Assembly: GCA_035445085.1 (NCBI GenBank)
Contig: DAOMQA010000003.1
Location: forward strand, 124,001 to 188,000
Length of the DNA stretch: 64,000 nt
Reading direction: 5' to 3'
From: JBDHXE01 sp035445085
GTDB lineage: Bacteria; Bacteroidota; Ignavibacteria; Kapaibacteriales; UBA2268
Positions 21,231 through 30,769 of the stretch are shown in pieces. Position 1 is the stretch's first letter; each line of letters begins with the position of its first letter. The notes under the pieces were generated by a model. It had not been told where the DNA came from and did not search any database. It was given only the letters and a program-made list of their open reading frames with translations. Made by a program: the position numbers and the translations under genes.

Positions 21231-22322
21231 ATGAAAATTTTATATATTATAATACTAACTACACTCTCTTTTTTAAACTTGTCTTGTCAGGAACAAGATT
21301 ACTTTAAAATTACTGAAAAGCCTTTCATTAGTATTAATAACATAAATCAAAAATCAATTAGTTTAAATATTTCCCCTCTTAATAAAAAAGATAATATCTT
21401 GATTACTATATCTAAAGATGAAGATGCAACAAAAAATATAAATCAAATTAATACATTGACTAAAGCTGATACTCTTGATTTTAATGCTTTATCAAAAGCA
21501 AATGATAATCAATATATCATACTAAATTCAAAACTTGATACTAATTATAATTTATTTATCAATAATTTAGAAGAACTAAAAAAATATTATATTACTTTAT
21601 ACACAAAAGTTAAAAATAATTATGAAATTCATCAAAAGTTAAATTTTTCTACCGTTGTTAGTTCCCCTGAAAAGAATGCTAAAAATATTACTTTTTCGGA
21701 GATTACAGAAAATTCTATGCATATTACTTTTCAAGCAGGTAATGGCGAAGGGCGTGTAGTAATAATGAGAAAAGATATTGCTCCTGAATTACCAATCGAC
21801 GGCATAGAGTATAAATATAATACTAAATTTGCCTCCGATTCAACGCTAATAAAAAATAATACTTATGTAGTCTATAAAACTAATATTGCTGCCGATAATA
21901 ATTTTACCGTTAATGACTTAAAGCCAGGTAAATATTATGTAGCTGTTGTAGAATATAATGGGAAAGAAAATCATATAAACTATCTTGGTGAATTTAATGG
22001 GAATATCAGGAGTAAAAATACGTCTGTGGGTACTCCTATAGCTTTGCCGGGTGAGGTAATTGACGAAACTAACTTCGTTGCAAAATGGGAAAAAGAAACG
22101 GGTGTGCAATACTACTTATTGGATATTGCCGAAGATGACAAATTTGTAAATATAGTATTTCCTTTTGAAGGTGTAGATGTAGGAGATTCAAATATGATAG
22201 AAATTGAACTACCGTTCAACTTAGAAAAGAAAGCTATATATTATAGAGTGAGAGCATTTGTAAATGGTACTATTACTAATAACTCTAATATTATTAAGGT
22301 AGAGAAAAAAAGTAATAAATAG
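21231..22322 (+). CDS. Predicted lipoprotein with FN3-like domains
   Basis: 363 residues. The N-terminus is hydrophobic and ends in L-N-L-S-C (C19), a relaxed lipobox of the kind tolerated in Bacteroidota, so an outer-membrane lipoprotein is likely. Residues ~150-255 match the N-G-N-G FN3-like module of the flanking giants: G-N-G-E-G-R-V-V-I-M, then Y-V-V-Y, then L-K-P-G-K-Y-Y-V-A-V-V-E-Y-N-G. Residues ~265-355 are a second FN3-like unit. There is no sorting domain. Shared modules with both neighbours suggest it acts with them at the surface; the precise role is unknown. Confidence 0.65.
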   Translation: MKILYIIILTTLSFLNLSCQEQDYFKITEKPFISINNINQKSISLNISPLNKKDNILITISKDEDATKNINQINTLTKADTLDFNALSKANDNQYIILNSKLDTNYNLFINNLEELKKYYITLYTKVKNNYEIHQKLNFSTVVSSPEKNAKNITFSEITENSMHITFQAGNGEGRVVIMRKDIAPELPIDGIEYKYNTKFASDSTLIKNNTYVVYKTNIAADNNFTVNDLKPGKYYVAVVEYNGKENHINYLGEFNGNIRSKNTSVGTPIALPGEVIDETNFVAKWEKETGVQYYLLDIAEDDKFVNIVFPFEGVDVGDSNMIEIELPFNLEKKAIYYRVRAFVNGTITNNSNIIKVEKKSNK

Positions 22323-22484
22323 GATTATAAAATTATAGGTAATTAAAATAATCATTGCAAATCAAAAGTTATAAAAATATGAAATATTTTAAATAACATT
22401 TTGTATTTTTATAGTTTAGTATTATATTAGAATTTGAATTGTGTATTTAAATATTTTTTTATAACTAATATGGGAGAATCCTAT

Positions 22485-25400
22485 ATGAAATTTCAACTAA
22501 GAACATTATACTCTCTAATAGCTTTATTGCTATTCGTATGTGTTCAGCAATCATTTAGTTATATACCTTCCCGTCAAGCAAAAGCTATCGTATTTACGAA
22601 TATCGATGCTAATCAGGCTAGCTTTAGATGGGTTAATGGTAATGGCTCTAATTCGATTGTATTAGTCCGTGCAACGACGTTGCCAGATGTATCTGGAATT
22701 GGCGATGGAATGTCCACAGCGACAGCTAACGCCGACTTTTCGTCAGCTCCTGACTACCTGACAACTGGTGCTAAGCTAGTGTATGCAGGTACTGGCAACT
22801 CAGTAACAGTAACGGGACTAGCAGCTAACACTACATACAAAGTTACTGTGTTGAGCTATAACGTTGATGGAGGAACTTGGGACGTTAATCCTAGCACAGC
22901 CCTTTTGAACCCACGTTCTTTTACTACACTTCAGTCGCCACTTGGTGTGCCTACTGATTTGACTAATACTGCAATAACGGCTACAACTACGACTATTACC
23001 TGGACCCATGCTATTAATGCTACTGGATACTACTTAGATGTACGCTTATCTGGTGGTGCTATTGTAGAAGCGTACGATTTGTTAGATATTGGCTCTAGTG
23101 ATGAGAACTCTCCATCGTTCTATATTACAGGCTTAGCCGGTAATACAGCATATGAATGGAGATTGCGTGCTTATGACGCTCAAGGGCGTGTAGGTGCTGC
23201 TACTGCATGGAAACCTTTAAGCACTGCTTTATTAGATCCTACTGTTGGTATGTCTGGCGCTGGTAGCGCATGTAGTAATATAGCAGATTTAGTTGCTACT
23301 TGGAACGCAGGTACTGCAAGCTATTCTACTGATGGCGATACCCCTACAGCAGATGTTAATGATAATGCAAGTGGGGTCTGGAGTACACTTATAAAGCCAT
23401 CTGGGGCAGGTGTACCAGGGATTAATCCTATTGAATTATCCGGTTCAAGCACTGGACAGATTACTGTAGATACTCCGGGTGAATATGTATTTGAATATAC
23501 TATTAATGTAGGTGAATACGAATCTTCTAATACTGTAGGCTATACATTTAATGCCCCAGTAGTAGATATTACTAGCACTGAAACAAGTACTTGCGGTACT
23601 TATTATGCATTATCTGCTACAACTACTGGCTGTAATGCTGGTGTAGGTACTTGGTCGGTTACTACTCCTTTGGGAGGAGCAGGTAGCTTTGGCAATGCCA
23701 CAAGTTTAAACACAGAATATACTTTAACAGGTTCTCCTGTATATGGTGATTATACTTTCCATTGGACTAGTACTTTGGGTGGTTTCACTGACACAGATGA
23801 TATCGTTGTTACATTCGATCAAATTCCTTCTGCTTCTTTCGATCCAGGAACATCTGACGCTTGTGGTCTAACATATACCTTAGCAGGAAATCAACCAATT
23901 AGTGGAGCAACAGGTTCTTGGACTTATACAGGTCCAGGTACAGCTTCATTTGTTTCTACAACATCCTATTCTTCTGATGTTACTGTTGATACTCAAGGTG
24001 AATATTCATTTACTTGGACAGTAAGTAATACTTGTGCTACTTTTTCAGATTACGCTAATATAACATTCTACCACGAACCAACTGTAGCAGCTGCTGGCAG
24101 CGATGATGAGGCTTGTGGTACTTCTTATACTTTAGCAGGCAACACAGCAACTTATGGTGTTGGTAATTGGACTGCTCCTTTAGGTGTTGTATTTGATGAT
24201 GCTACTACATCTACATCAGGTGTAACTATACCTACTTTTGCAGGTAGTTCTACAGCTTATACATTCACTTGGACAATTGCTAATGGTGCATGTGTTCCGT
24301 CTTCGGATGATGTTACAGTAACGTTTTATAATCAGCCAACAGCTTCTATTACAAGCCCTTCTGCTGCAATTTGTGGTTTAGGTATTACGAATTTAGACGG
24401 AAATAATTCAGCAATAGGAACTGGCTCTTGGACTTATACAAGTGAGGCTGGAACTGCATCTTTTGGATCTGTATCTTCTTACAATTCAAGTGTTGAAGTA
24501 ACAGCAGAAGGTGAGTATACGTTTACTTGGACCGTATCAAACGGTACTTGCACTCCTGCTACTGCAACTAAAACAGTTACTTTCTATCATGAATTAACAG
24601 AAGCAAATGCAGGTAACGATGGCGAAGCTTGCGGTACTTATTATACCTTAGCAGGTAATACAGCGTTATACGGTGCTGGTACTTGGACAGGTCCTCTAGG
24701 TACTTCGTTTAGTAATAATACTGTGCCTACATCAGGTGTATCTATACCTACTTTTGCAGGTAGTTCTACAGCTTACACATTCACTTGGTCAATTGGCAAT
24801 GGTATATGCGAAAATAATTATGACGATGTTACAGTAACATTCTATAATAGTCCATCTTCATCAAATGCAGGAGATGATTATAGTGCTTGTGGTACTTTAA
24901 CAGGTACTTTGGCTGGTAATAATCCTTCTGTAGGAACTGGCTCTTGGACATTAGTAGGCGGCGCTGGTACAGTATCTTTTGATGATGCTAGCAGCAACAC
25001 TTCTACTTTCAATGCTTCTGCTTATGGCACATATACTTTTGCTTGGACTATATCTAATGGTACTTGTACCCCTACTTCAGACCAAGTTGTATATAATTTC
25101 TATCAAACTCCTACAGCAGATGCAGGCGATAATTTCGCAGTATGTGGACCAGATGCTACATTGGGTGCAACTAATCCAAGCGTAGGAACTGGCTCATGGT
25201 CAAGTAATGGCGATGTTACATTTGTAAATTCAACATCTTATAATACAGTTGCAACAGCAATTGAACCAGGTACATATACTTTGACTTGGACAGTATCTAA
25301 TGGTACTTGTGATCCAGTTACTTCTGAAGTAACAGTAACATATAAAGAAGAAGTAGACGCTGATGCAGGCGATGATGGAATAGCTTGTATTTCTACTTAT

Positions 25401-27893
25401 TATACTATGGATGCTGGTTTAAATCTAGATGAAACAGGTACTTGGTCTCAATCTGGTGATAATCCAGGCACAGCTTCATTTAGCGATATTTATAATCCAG
25501 AATCAAATGTTTGGTTTACTGAACCAGGTGTTTATGAATTTACTTGGACCGTATCTAACGGTACTTGTAATGATGCAGCAGCTGTTAGTATTTCTGTTCA
25601 TGAACCTATTACAATTCCTCTAGGTGCAGAGATTACTGGCGTTGGTATGCCTATTGCTGGAGTTAGCGGTTATCAATATTCAATACCAAACTATGATGAT
25701 GAATTAACATACTCTTGGTATTACGAAGCAAGTAATGAAACTTGTACATATATGCCAACATTGCATAATATCACAAGCAATGTTATTACTGTTGATTACC
25801 CTATGGACGCTTGCGATGGTACATTATATGTAGTTTTAACTGATCTTTGTGGTAATGCAAGTAGTGTATATATGGATGTAGATGTTCAAAATAACCCTGC
25901 TATCTTAACTAGCTCATTCCCTAATACAAATGAGTATATTGAATTTACAACTAATATGCAAATATACAGCAACTGTAATAGTACTGACCCTGTTGTTCCT
26001 TCTGACTTCCAAGTTATATTTGAACAAAATGGCGGTACAGCGACAGCTGTTACAATTACTAGTATTACTGAAATAGATGATACGCATTATAAATTTAATC
26101 TAAGCATAACTGGTACACCTAATGGTTGCGAAACTATTGAAATTAAACCAGTATCAAACGCGGTATTCGCTCCTGGTGAGGTTTGCATTCCAATGCTAAC
26201 AGATCAAACAACTGGTGTATATCATTTATATAACAAGACAAACTTAGGTGCTGCTACTAACGTAACTCCTACAACCTATGCTCGTTCTGCTAATATTACT
26301 TGGACTGCTCCAGCAGGCACTAAATCATTAGTAGTCGTAAGTTGTAGTACTAGCTTTGTTGACCCAAGCAACTACACAGAATACGCTGCTGATGCAAATT
26401 ATGGTAATCAAGCGTATACTCCAGGCACTGGTTATGCAGTCTATAATGGTACTGGCAATTCAGTAACTGTTACTGGTTTAACGCCAGAAACAACATATCA
26501 TGTTGCTGTTTGGTCGTATACTGAAGCTTGTGGAACTAATAATGAATTCTATAACAGCTCAGAAGCTACAGCTACCTGCACTACTAAAGTACAAGCAACT
26601 AAATTAGTTGCAATTACTACACCAGCACAAGTGTCAAGTGGTGTTGCATTTAATGTAACTGTGCAAGCTCAAGATGATAATGATAACCCAGCTTATCCAG
26701 GTTGTGACGAAACATTAACGCTTGAATCAGCTACAGCTACTTTAGCTGCTAATGCTACTCAAGTTACAATTAGTAATGTAATTTATACTAATAGTAGTGG
26801 AGAATGCGACCATGAATTCACAATTGATGATAATAGTACTTGCTCGTATGATCTAACTTCCGCTACATTCGTAGCTGATGTTGCACCTTCTGCTCCAACT
26901 ACACAAGCTAGGACTATGGTTTTCATGGGCATTCAAAAGAATCAAGTAACTGTGAGATGGACTAACGGAAATGGTACTGGTAGAATGCTTGCAGGAAGAG
27001 TAGGTAGCTCATCTATTCCTAAGACTGCTTTTGTTAATGGTACAGATTACTCTGCAGTTACTACTTCATCGCCATCTAACTTTAATAATGGTTTTGATAT
27101 GGGTAATAGTGGCACTAAAGGCTTGTTTGTTTCTACTAGCTCTACTAACCAAGTAACAGTTGATAATTTAACTACTGGAACAACTTATAACTTTAGAGTA
27201 GTTGAGTTTAATAAACCAGATTGTGATGATGATTGGTCTTTGGCAAACTTCAACTCTCCTAATAGTGCTTCACTGAACCCTCGTTCAATAACAACAAGTA
27301 GCAAATTTGGTTCATTTAATGGAGTAGAAATATCTTACTTTAATGGTAAGTCTATTCAAGCACAAGTAAACTTAAATTGGGAAGCTATTTCTGAAGATGG
27401 TATTACTCATTATGAAATTTACAGACAAGGAATTAATGATGAGAATATGACTAAAGTTATTTCTTCAAATGTTAAAACTAGTGCTGGCTTTACTAACCAA
27501 TACTCTGTAAACGATAACAAAGGTCTAATACTTGGACAAACTTACATATATCGTTTAGTTGGTGTAGACGTAAATGGTCAATCAACTGATTTAGCTGAAA
27601 CAATGGTTACAGTGAACGATGATGTAAATACTGCTGCTAACTTAACTTTAAGCACTGTGAATCCAAATCCTGTTAAGGACGTTGTTAAATTTGATGTTAC
27701 AACTTCAAGATTAAGCAATGTTCTTATCGAAATTCGCAACTTAGATGGCCAAGTTATCTATTCTGAAGAAAGAATGATAAACGGTGTAAATACAATTGAA
27801 TATAAAATGAATAATAAAGCAGCTGGCTCTTACTATATCACTGTTACTAGTGGTGATGAAGGGTCATTTACTTCATTCATTTTCCAACCATAG
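22485..27893 (+). CDS. Ig-repeat adhesin-like protein with type IX sorting domain
   Basis: 1802 residues. The start at 22485 is preferred to an upstream in-frame start because a signal peptide begins there and GGGAG lies just upstream. Residues ~25-150 are an N-G-N-G FN3-like module, followed by a second FN3 unit (to ~250). Residues ~360-1030 carry about eight Ig/SprB-like units of ~75-80 residues with 'A-C-G-x-x-Y-T-L-A-G-N', 'G-x-G-x-W' and 'Y-T-F-T-W-T-V-S-N-G-T-C' cores, each with two Cys. Further Ig and FN3 units follow (N-G-N-G again at ~1500). The last ~85 residues (V-N-P-N-P-V onward, ending S-F-I-F-Q-P) are a type A sorting domain. SprB-like repeats are known from gliding adhesins; whether this cell glides cannot be told from the window. 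Confidence 0.78.
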   Translation: MKFQLRTLYSLIALLLFVCVQQSFSYIPSRQAKAIVFTNIDANQASFRWVNGNGSNSIVLVRATTLPDVSGIGDGMSTATANADFSSAPDYLTTGAKLVYAGTGNSVTVTGLAANTTYKVTVLSYNVDGGTWDVNPSTALLNPRSFTTLQSPLGVPTDLTNTAITATTTTITWTHAINATGYYLDVRLSGGAIVEAYDLLDIGSSDENSPSFYITGLAGNTAYEWRLRAYDAQGRVGAATAWKPLSTALLDPTVGMSGAGSACSNIADLVATWNAGTASYSTDGDTPTADVNDNASGVWSTLIKPSGAGVPGINPIELSGSSTGQITVDTPGEYVFEYTINVGEYESSNTVGYTFNAPVVDITSTETSTCGTYYALSATTTGCNAGVGTWSVTTPLGGAGSFGNATSLNTEYTLTGSPVYGDYTFHWTSTLGGFTDTDDIVVTFDQIPSASFDPGTSDACGLTYTLAGNQPISGATGSWTYTGPGTASFVSTTSYSSDVTVDTQGEYSFTWTVSNTCATFSDYANITFYHEPTVAAAGSDDEACGTSYTLAGNTATYGVGNWTAPLGVVFDDATTSTSGVTIPTFAGSSTAYTFTWTIANGACVPSSDDVTVTFYNQPTASITSPSAAICGLGITNLDGNNSAIGTGSWTYTSEAGTASFGSVSSYNSSVEVTAEGEYTFTWTVSNGTCTPATATKTVTFYHELTEANAGNDGEACGTYYTLAGNTALYGAGTWTGPLGTSFSNNTVPTSGVSIPTFAGSSTAYTFTWSIGNGICENNYDDVTVTFYNSPSSSNAGDDYSACGTLTGTLAGNNPSVGTGSWTLVGGAGTVSFDDASSNTSTFNASAYGTYTFAWTISNGTCTPTSDQVVYNFYQTPTADAGDNFAVCGPDATLGATNPSVGTGSWSSNGDVTFVNSTSYNTVATAIEPGTYTLTWTVSNGTCDPVTSEVTVTYKEEVDADAGDDGIACISTYYTMDAGLNLDETGTWSQSGDNPGTASFSDIYNPESNVWFTEPGVYEFTWTVSNGTCNDAAAVSISVHEPITIPLGAEITGVGMPIAGVSGYQYSIPNYDDELTYSWYYEASNETCTYMPTLHNITSNVITVDYPMDACDGTLYVVLTDLCGNASSVYMDVDVQNNPAILTSSFPNTNEYIEFTTNMQIYSNCNSTDPVVPSDFQVIFEQNGGTATAVTITSITEIDDTHYKFNLSITGTPNGCETIEIKPVSNAVFAPGEVCIPMLTDQTTGVYHLYNKTNLGAATNVTPTTYARSANITWTAPAGTKSLVVVSCSTSFVDPSNYTEYAADANYGNQAYTPGTGYAVYNGTGNSVTVTGLTPETTYHVAVWSYTEACGTNNEFYNSSEATATCTTKVQATKLVAITTPAQVSSGVAFNVTVQAQDDNDNPAYPGCDETLTLESATATLAANATQVTISNVIYTNSSGECDHEFTIDDNSTCSYDLTSATFVADVAPSAPTTQARTMVFMGIQKNQVTVRWTNGNGTGRMLAGRVGSSSIPKTAFVNGTDYSAVTTSSPSNFNNGFDMGNSGTKGLFVSTSSTNQVTVDNLTTGTTYNFRVVEFNKPDCDDDWSLANFNSPNSASLNPRSITTSSKFGSFNGVEISYFNGKSIQAQVNLNWEAISEDGITHYEIYRQGINDENMTKVISSNVKTSAGFTNQYSVNDNKGLILGQTYIYRLVGVDVNGQSTDLAETMVTVNDDVNTAANLTLSTVNPNPVKDVVKFDVTTSRLSNVLIEIRNLDGQVIYSEERMINGVNTIEYKMNNKAAGSYYITVTSGDEGSFTSFIFQP

Positions 27894-27920
27894 TATAAAC
27901 TATATTTGTTTAAATTTAGG

Positions 27921-27946
27921 AGCTACTTCATTAATTTGAAGTAGCT
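27921..27946 (+). terminator. Intrinsic terminator after the Ig-repeat gene
   Basis: A 10-bp stem (27921-27930 with 27937-27946) with a 6-base loop is followed by TCTTTTATTTT. It lies 27 bases after the stop codon. Confidence 0.8.
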
Positions 27947-28020
27947 TCTTTTATTTTGTCGTTTTTATTGTTATTTTAGTAATACTTGTTTCGTCTTACT
28001 TATTATTTTATGAGTTTATA

Positions 28021-29124
28021 ATGTTAAAGTATATATTATTATCTATAATACTTGTTTTTAGTTCTCTCAATGCCAAAGAATATTACATTAATTCTTTAAA
28101 TGGGAGTGATACCACTTCATCTTTTGATGGTTTATCTCCCAATAAATCTTTCAAATCTATTCATAAAGCACTAAATTTAGTAGAACAAGGTGATATAATT
28201 ATAATAGAAGGTAAGAGCAAAGACAAGGCACTTATATATAAAGAAAATATAATAGTAGGTGAAAATATGCCTTTCTTTATAATTAGAGGCAAAGATAACC
28301 CAACAATCAAAAGTAATGATGATAATAGAAATATAGGTGTTTTAGCACTGAATAAGGACATTAGAATAGAAGGGCTTACTTTTGATGGCTTCGTTGATGG
28401 AAAAATGAGTGATATTAATAAAAATGGTGGCGCTGCAATTGTTATAAAAGATGGGTTTAGGGACGCTGTTATAAATAATTGCAAATTCATTAATTGCAAT
28501 TATGGGATAATTGCTAACGAAAATCAATCTATTCGTATAAATGGGAATGAATTTACAAAAATAACAAAGCTCTCTAATAAGCCGCTTGATGGCGGCATAG
28601 CTATTCAAATACTTAGCCACGACAAATATATACAAGATAATCAAATAGGAACAGAAGCTAAAAATACTTTTTCCGAGATAGATAATTATGGAATATTAAT
28701 TGGCAATAATGATAAACTTGTTTTAGCAGACTATTCCAAAATAGAAAATAATACCTTTTCTAATAGTAAAGGTTGTGGTATAGCTTTGTTTAATGTTGAG
28801 GGTATTGTCAGTGTTACCAAAAATATATTTGATAAGTGCGAAACATCTTTAGAAATCAAGGGTTTGTCGGTTGATGCAATTATAAGTGATAATGTTTTTA
28901 AAGGGGCTACTGGTAATTACGAAGTCTTAAGTGATGAGAACTATCCCGGTGATTTATTATATTCTATATGGAAGGGCAATAATAACACCTTTACTAACAA
29001 ATTACATGGTGTTTCAGAAAATAATGAGCAGTCAATTAAATCAATTGATGGCAAACGATTTATTACTACTAATGAAAAATTGTTAAAATCTTCAATAAAA
29101 GGAGATATGAAAATATTAGATTAA
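28021..29124 (+). CDS. Secreted parallel beta-helix protein
   Basis: 367 residues with a signal peptide (cut near L-N-A-K, ~18). The first mature segment, Y-Y-I-N-S-L-N-G-S-D-T and L-S-P-N-K-S-F-K-S-I, matches the DUF1565-type opening of pectin-lyase-like beta-helices. Residues ~100-320 contain repeated N-N-C-x-F, G-I-x-x-x and I-x-N-N-x-F steps. No sorting domain is visible, and the end (K-G-D-M-K-I-L-D) overlaps what looks like the ribosome site and start of the next gene. It resembles the first module of the giant upstream protein. Enzyme activity on polysaccharide is possible for the fold, but no catalytic set was identified. Confidence 0.65.
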   Translation: MLKYILLSIILVFSSLNAKEYYINSLNGSDTTSSFDGLSPNKSFKSIHKALNLVEQGDIIIIEGKSKDKALIYKENIIVGENMPFFIIRGKDNPTIKSNDDNRNIGVLALNKDIRIEGLTFDGFVDGKMSDINKNGGAAIVIKDGFRDAVINNCKFINCNYGIIANENQSIRINGNEFTKITKLSNKPLDGGIAIQILSHDKYIQDNQIGTEAKNTFSEIDNYGILIGNNDKLVLADYSKIENNTFSNSKGCGIALFNVEGIVSVTKNIFDKCETSLEIKGLSVDAIISDNVFKGATGNYEVLSDENYPGDLLYSIWKGNNNTFTNKLHGVSENNEQSIKSIDGKRFITTNEKLLKSSIKGDMKILD

Positions 29125-29135
29125 ACCTTTCTATA

Positions 29136-30743
29136 TTGATATATATTGTAGTATCTTTGATGACTTTTAACTATTCTTTTGCTATCAATAAGCATGATAA
29201 GAATAGTTTGTGGCAGGTAAGTAGCCATAATAAGAAAATTATAGAGCGTTTACTTAGCGACGACATCAGACCTATAAAACAAAGTTACACTATTAGCCCA
29301 CTTAATAAATTTATTATACATTACGACACCTTAGGCAAAGATGCCGTTGATTTAGCAGATGTGAATAATAACTCTATACCAGATTATATTGATTCTGTTG
29401 CTTTTTATTTTGATTATGCTTATACTATTGCAATTGACTCATTAGGATATAAAGTTCCTCCGATTGATAGTTTGCGTGGAGGCGATAATAAATATGATAT
29501 TTATATTGAAAATTTAGTTTACGAAGATACATACGTTTATGGTTATACAATTTCTGAAGATATTTTTGAAAATGAATATAAAGCTTTATCTGCAAACTCT
29601 TATATTGTTATAGATAATAACTATAGCCCCAACGATAGTATTACAGTTAATGGCATAAGGAAGCAAGCATTCAGAACTTTTGCCATAGATGCTGTAAAAA
29701 TAACTTCTGCTCACGAATATCATCATGCTATTCAGTATGGCTATAATATACAAGATAAAGATGGTAATTTATTTAAAGAAATGACCTCTACTTGGTTAGA
29801 ATACTATATTTATCCAAATATATTTGATTTTACTCAATATGTTGTTGATTTATTCCAGAACATATACGATATGCCAATCACAGTAAACGGCCCAGATAAT
29901 GGTTATAGATGGTCTATTTTTTTACAGTATATAGCAAAAGCTATCGATACTAAAATAATTTTAAATATTTGGGAAGATGCTTCTAAAAATATAGACTTTT
30001 TTACTTCATTAGAGAATAATTTAAAGCTATACAATAAAGATATTAAACAAGTATGGCAGGATTTTATACCATATCTATACTTTACTTCCACTCGTACAAT
30101 TGATTCTGTATATTTTAATTCGAGTTTAAACTTTCCAAAACTGAAGTTTATAGATACAAAATACATTGAAAGTAATTTGAAAATTGAAAAAGAATTGACT
30201 CCATTTCAAATATATACAGCAAGGCTTATTAATTCAACTCAAGTGGACAAAGAAATTGAAGCTATAGATATTATAGCTACTTATGCTGTAAATGATGTTG
30301 ATAAGAATATTGCTAACAAAATTAATTTTCATTTTGATATTTCTACAGCTAATAATTTGCCTAATAAGGTAAATTACTCAAACTCACTTTATTATGACTT
30401 TACAGAGATGAGCGATGAGAGCGAAAAAACTATATTGCATATATTTATAAATGATGGCTTAAATTATAGCGATAAAAGCTTTGCTTTTACAAATCCAAAT
30501 AATCCTAAAAATGATGTTCTATTTATATCGTTACCAATAGAATCAAAGTCTAATGACTTTGATTATGTCGTTTATAATATGGATATGCAGGAACAATATA
30601 AGGGTAAGTCTGATAGCAACAGATATAATGGGTTTTATGGGGTCGAATTAAATAATGAAAAGCTAAATAATGGTATATATTATTACCATATATTTAATAA
30701 AAATCATAATTATTATGGAAAATTTACGATATTAATAAAATAG
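29136..30743 (+). CDS. Secreted HExxH metalloprotease-like protein (MXAN_6640-like)
   Basis: 535 residues from a TTG at 29136. Around residue 193 is H-E-Y-H-H (HExxH, H193/E194/H197), followed by E-M-T-S-T-W-L-E (E215, E222), which could supply the third zinc ligand. This layout fits the MXAN_6640-type putative metalloproteases. Residues ~60-75 (D-V-N-N-N-S-I-P-D-Y-I-D) look like a calcium-binding loop. The last ~80 residues have sorting-domain-like strands ending Y-G-K-F-T-I-L-I-K. The TTG start yields a signal peptide without basic residues. An AGGAG and an ATG at 29107 sit upstream in a different frame, so either the start is unusual or one base is missing in the A run at 29109. Likely an exported protease; substrate unknown. 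Confidence 0.65.
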   Translation: MIYIVVSLMTFNYSFAINKHDKNSLWQVSSHNKKIIERLLSDDIRPIKQSYTISPLNKFIIHYDTLGKDAVDLADVNNNSIPDYIDSVAFYFDYAYTIAIDSLGYKVPPIDSLRGGDNKYDIYIENLVYEDTYVYGYTISEDIFENEYKALSANSYIVIDNNYSPNDSITVNGIRKQAFRTFAIDAVKITSAHEYHHAIQYGYNIQDKDGNLFKEMTSTWLEYYIYPNIFDFTQYVVDLFQNIYDMPITVNGPDNGYRWSIFLQYIAKAIDTKIILNIWEDASKNIDFFTSLENNLKLYNKDIKQVWQDFIPYLYFTSTRTIDSVYFNSSLNFPKLKFIDTKYIESNLKIEKELTPFQIYTARLINSTQVDKEIEAIDIIATYAVNDVDKNIANKINFHFDISTANNLPNKVNYSNSLYYDFTEMSDESEKTILHIFINDGLNYSDKSFAFTNPNNPKNDVLFISLPIESKSNDFDYVVYNMDMQEQYKGKSDSNRYNGFYGVELNNEKLNNGIYYYHIFNKNHNYYGKFTILIK

Positions 30744-30769
30744 ATGTATAATAATATTTTGAGGAAGAT

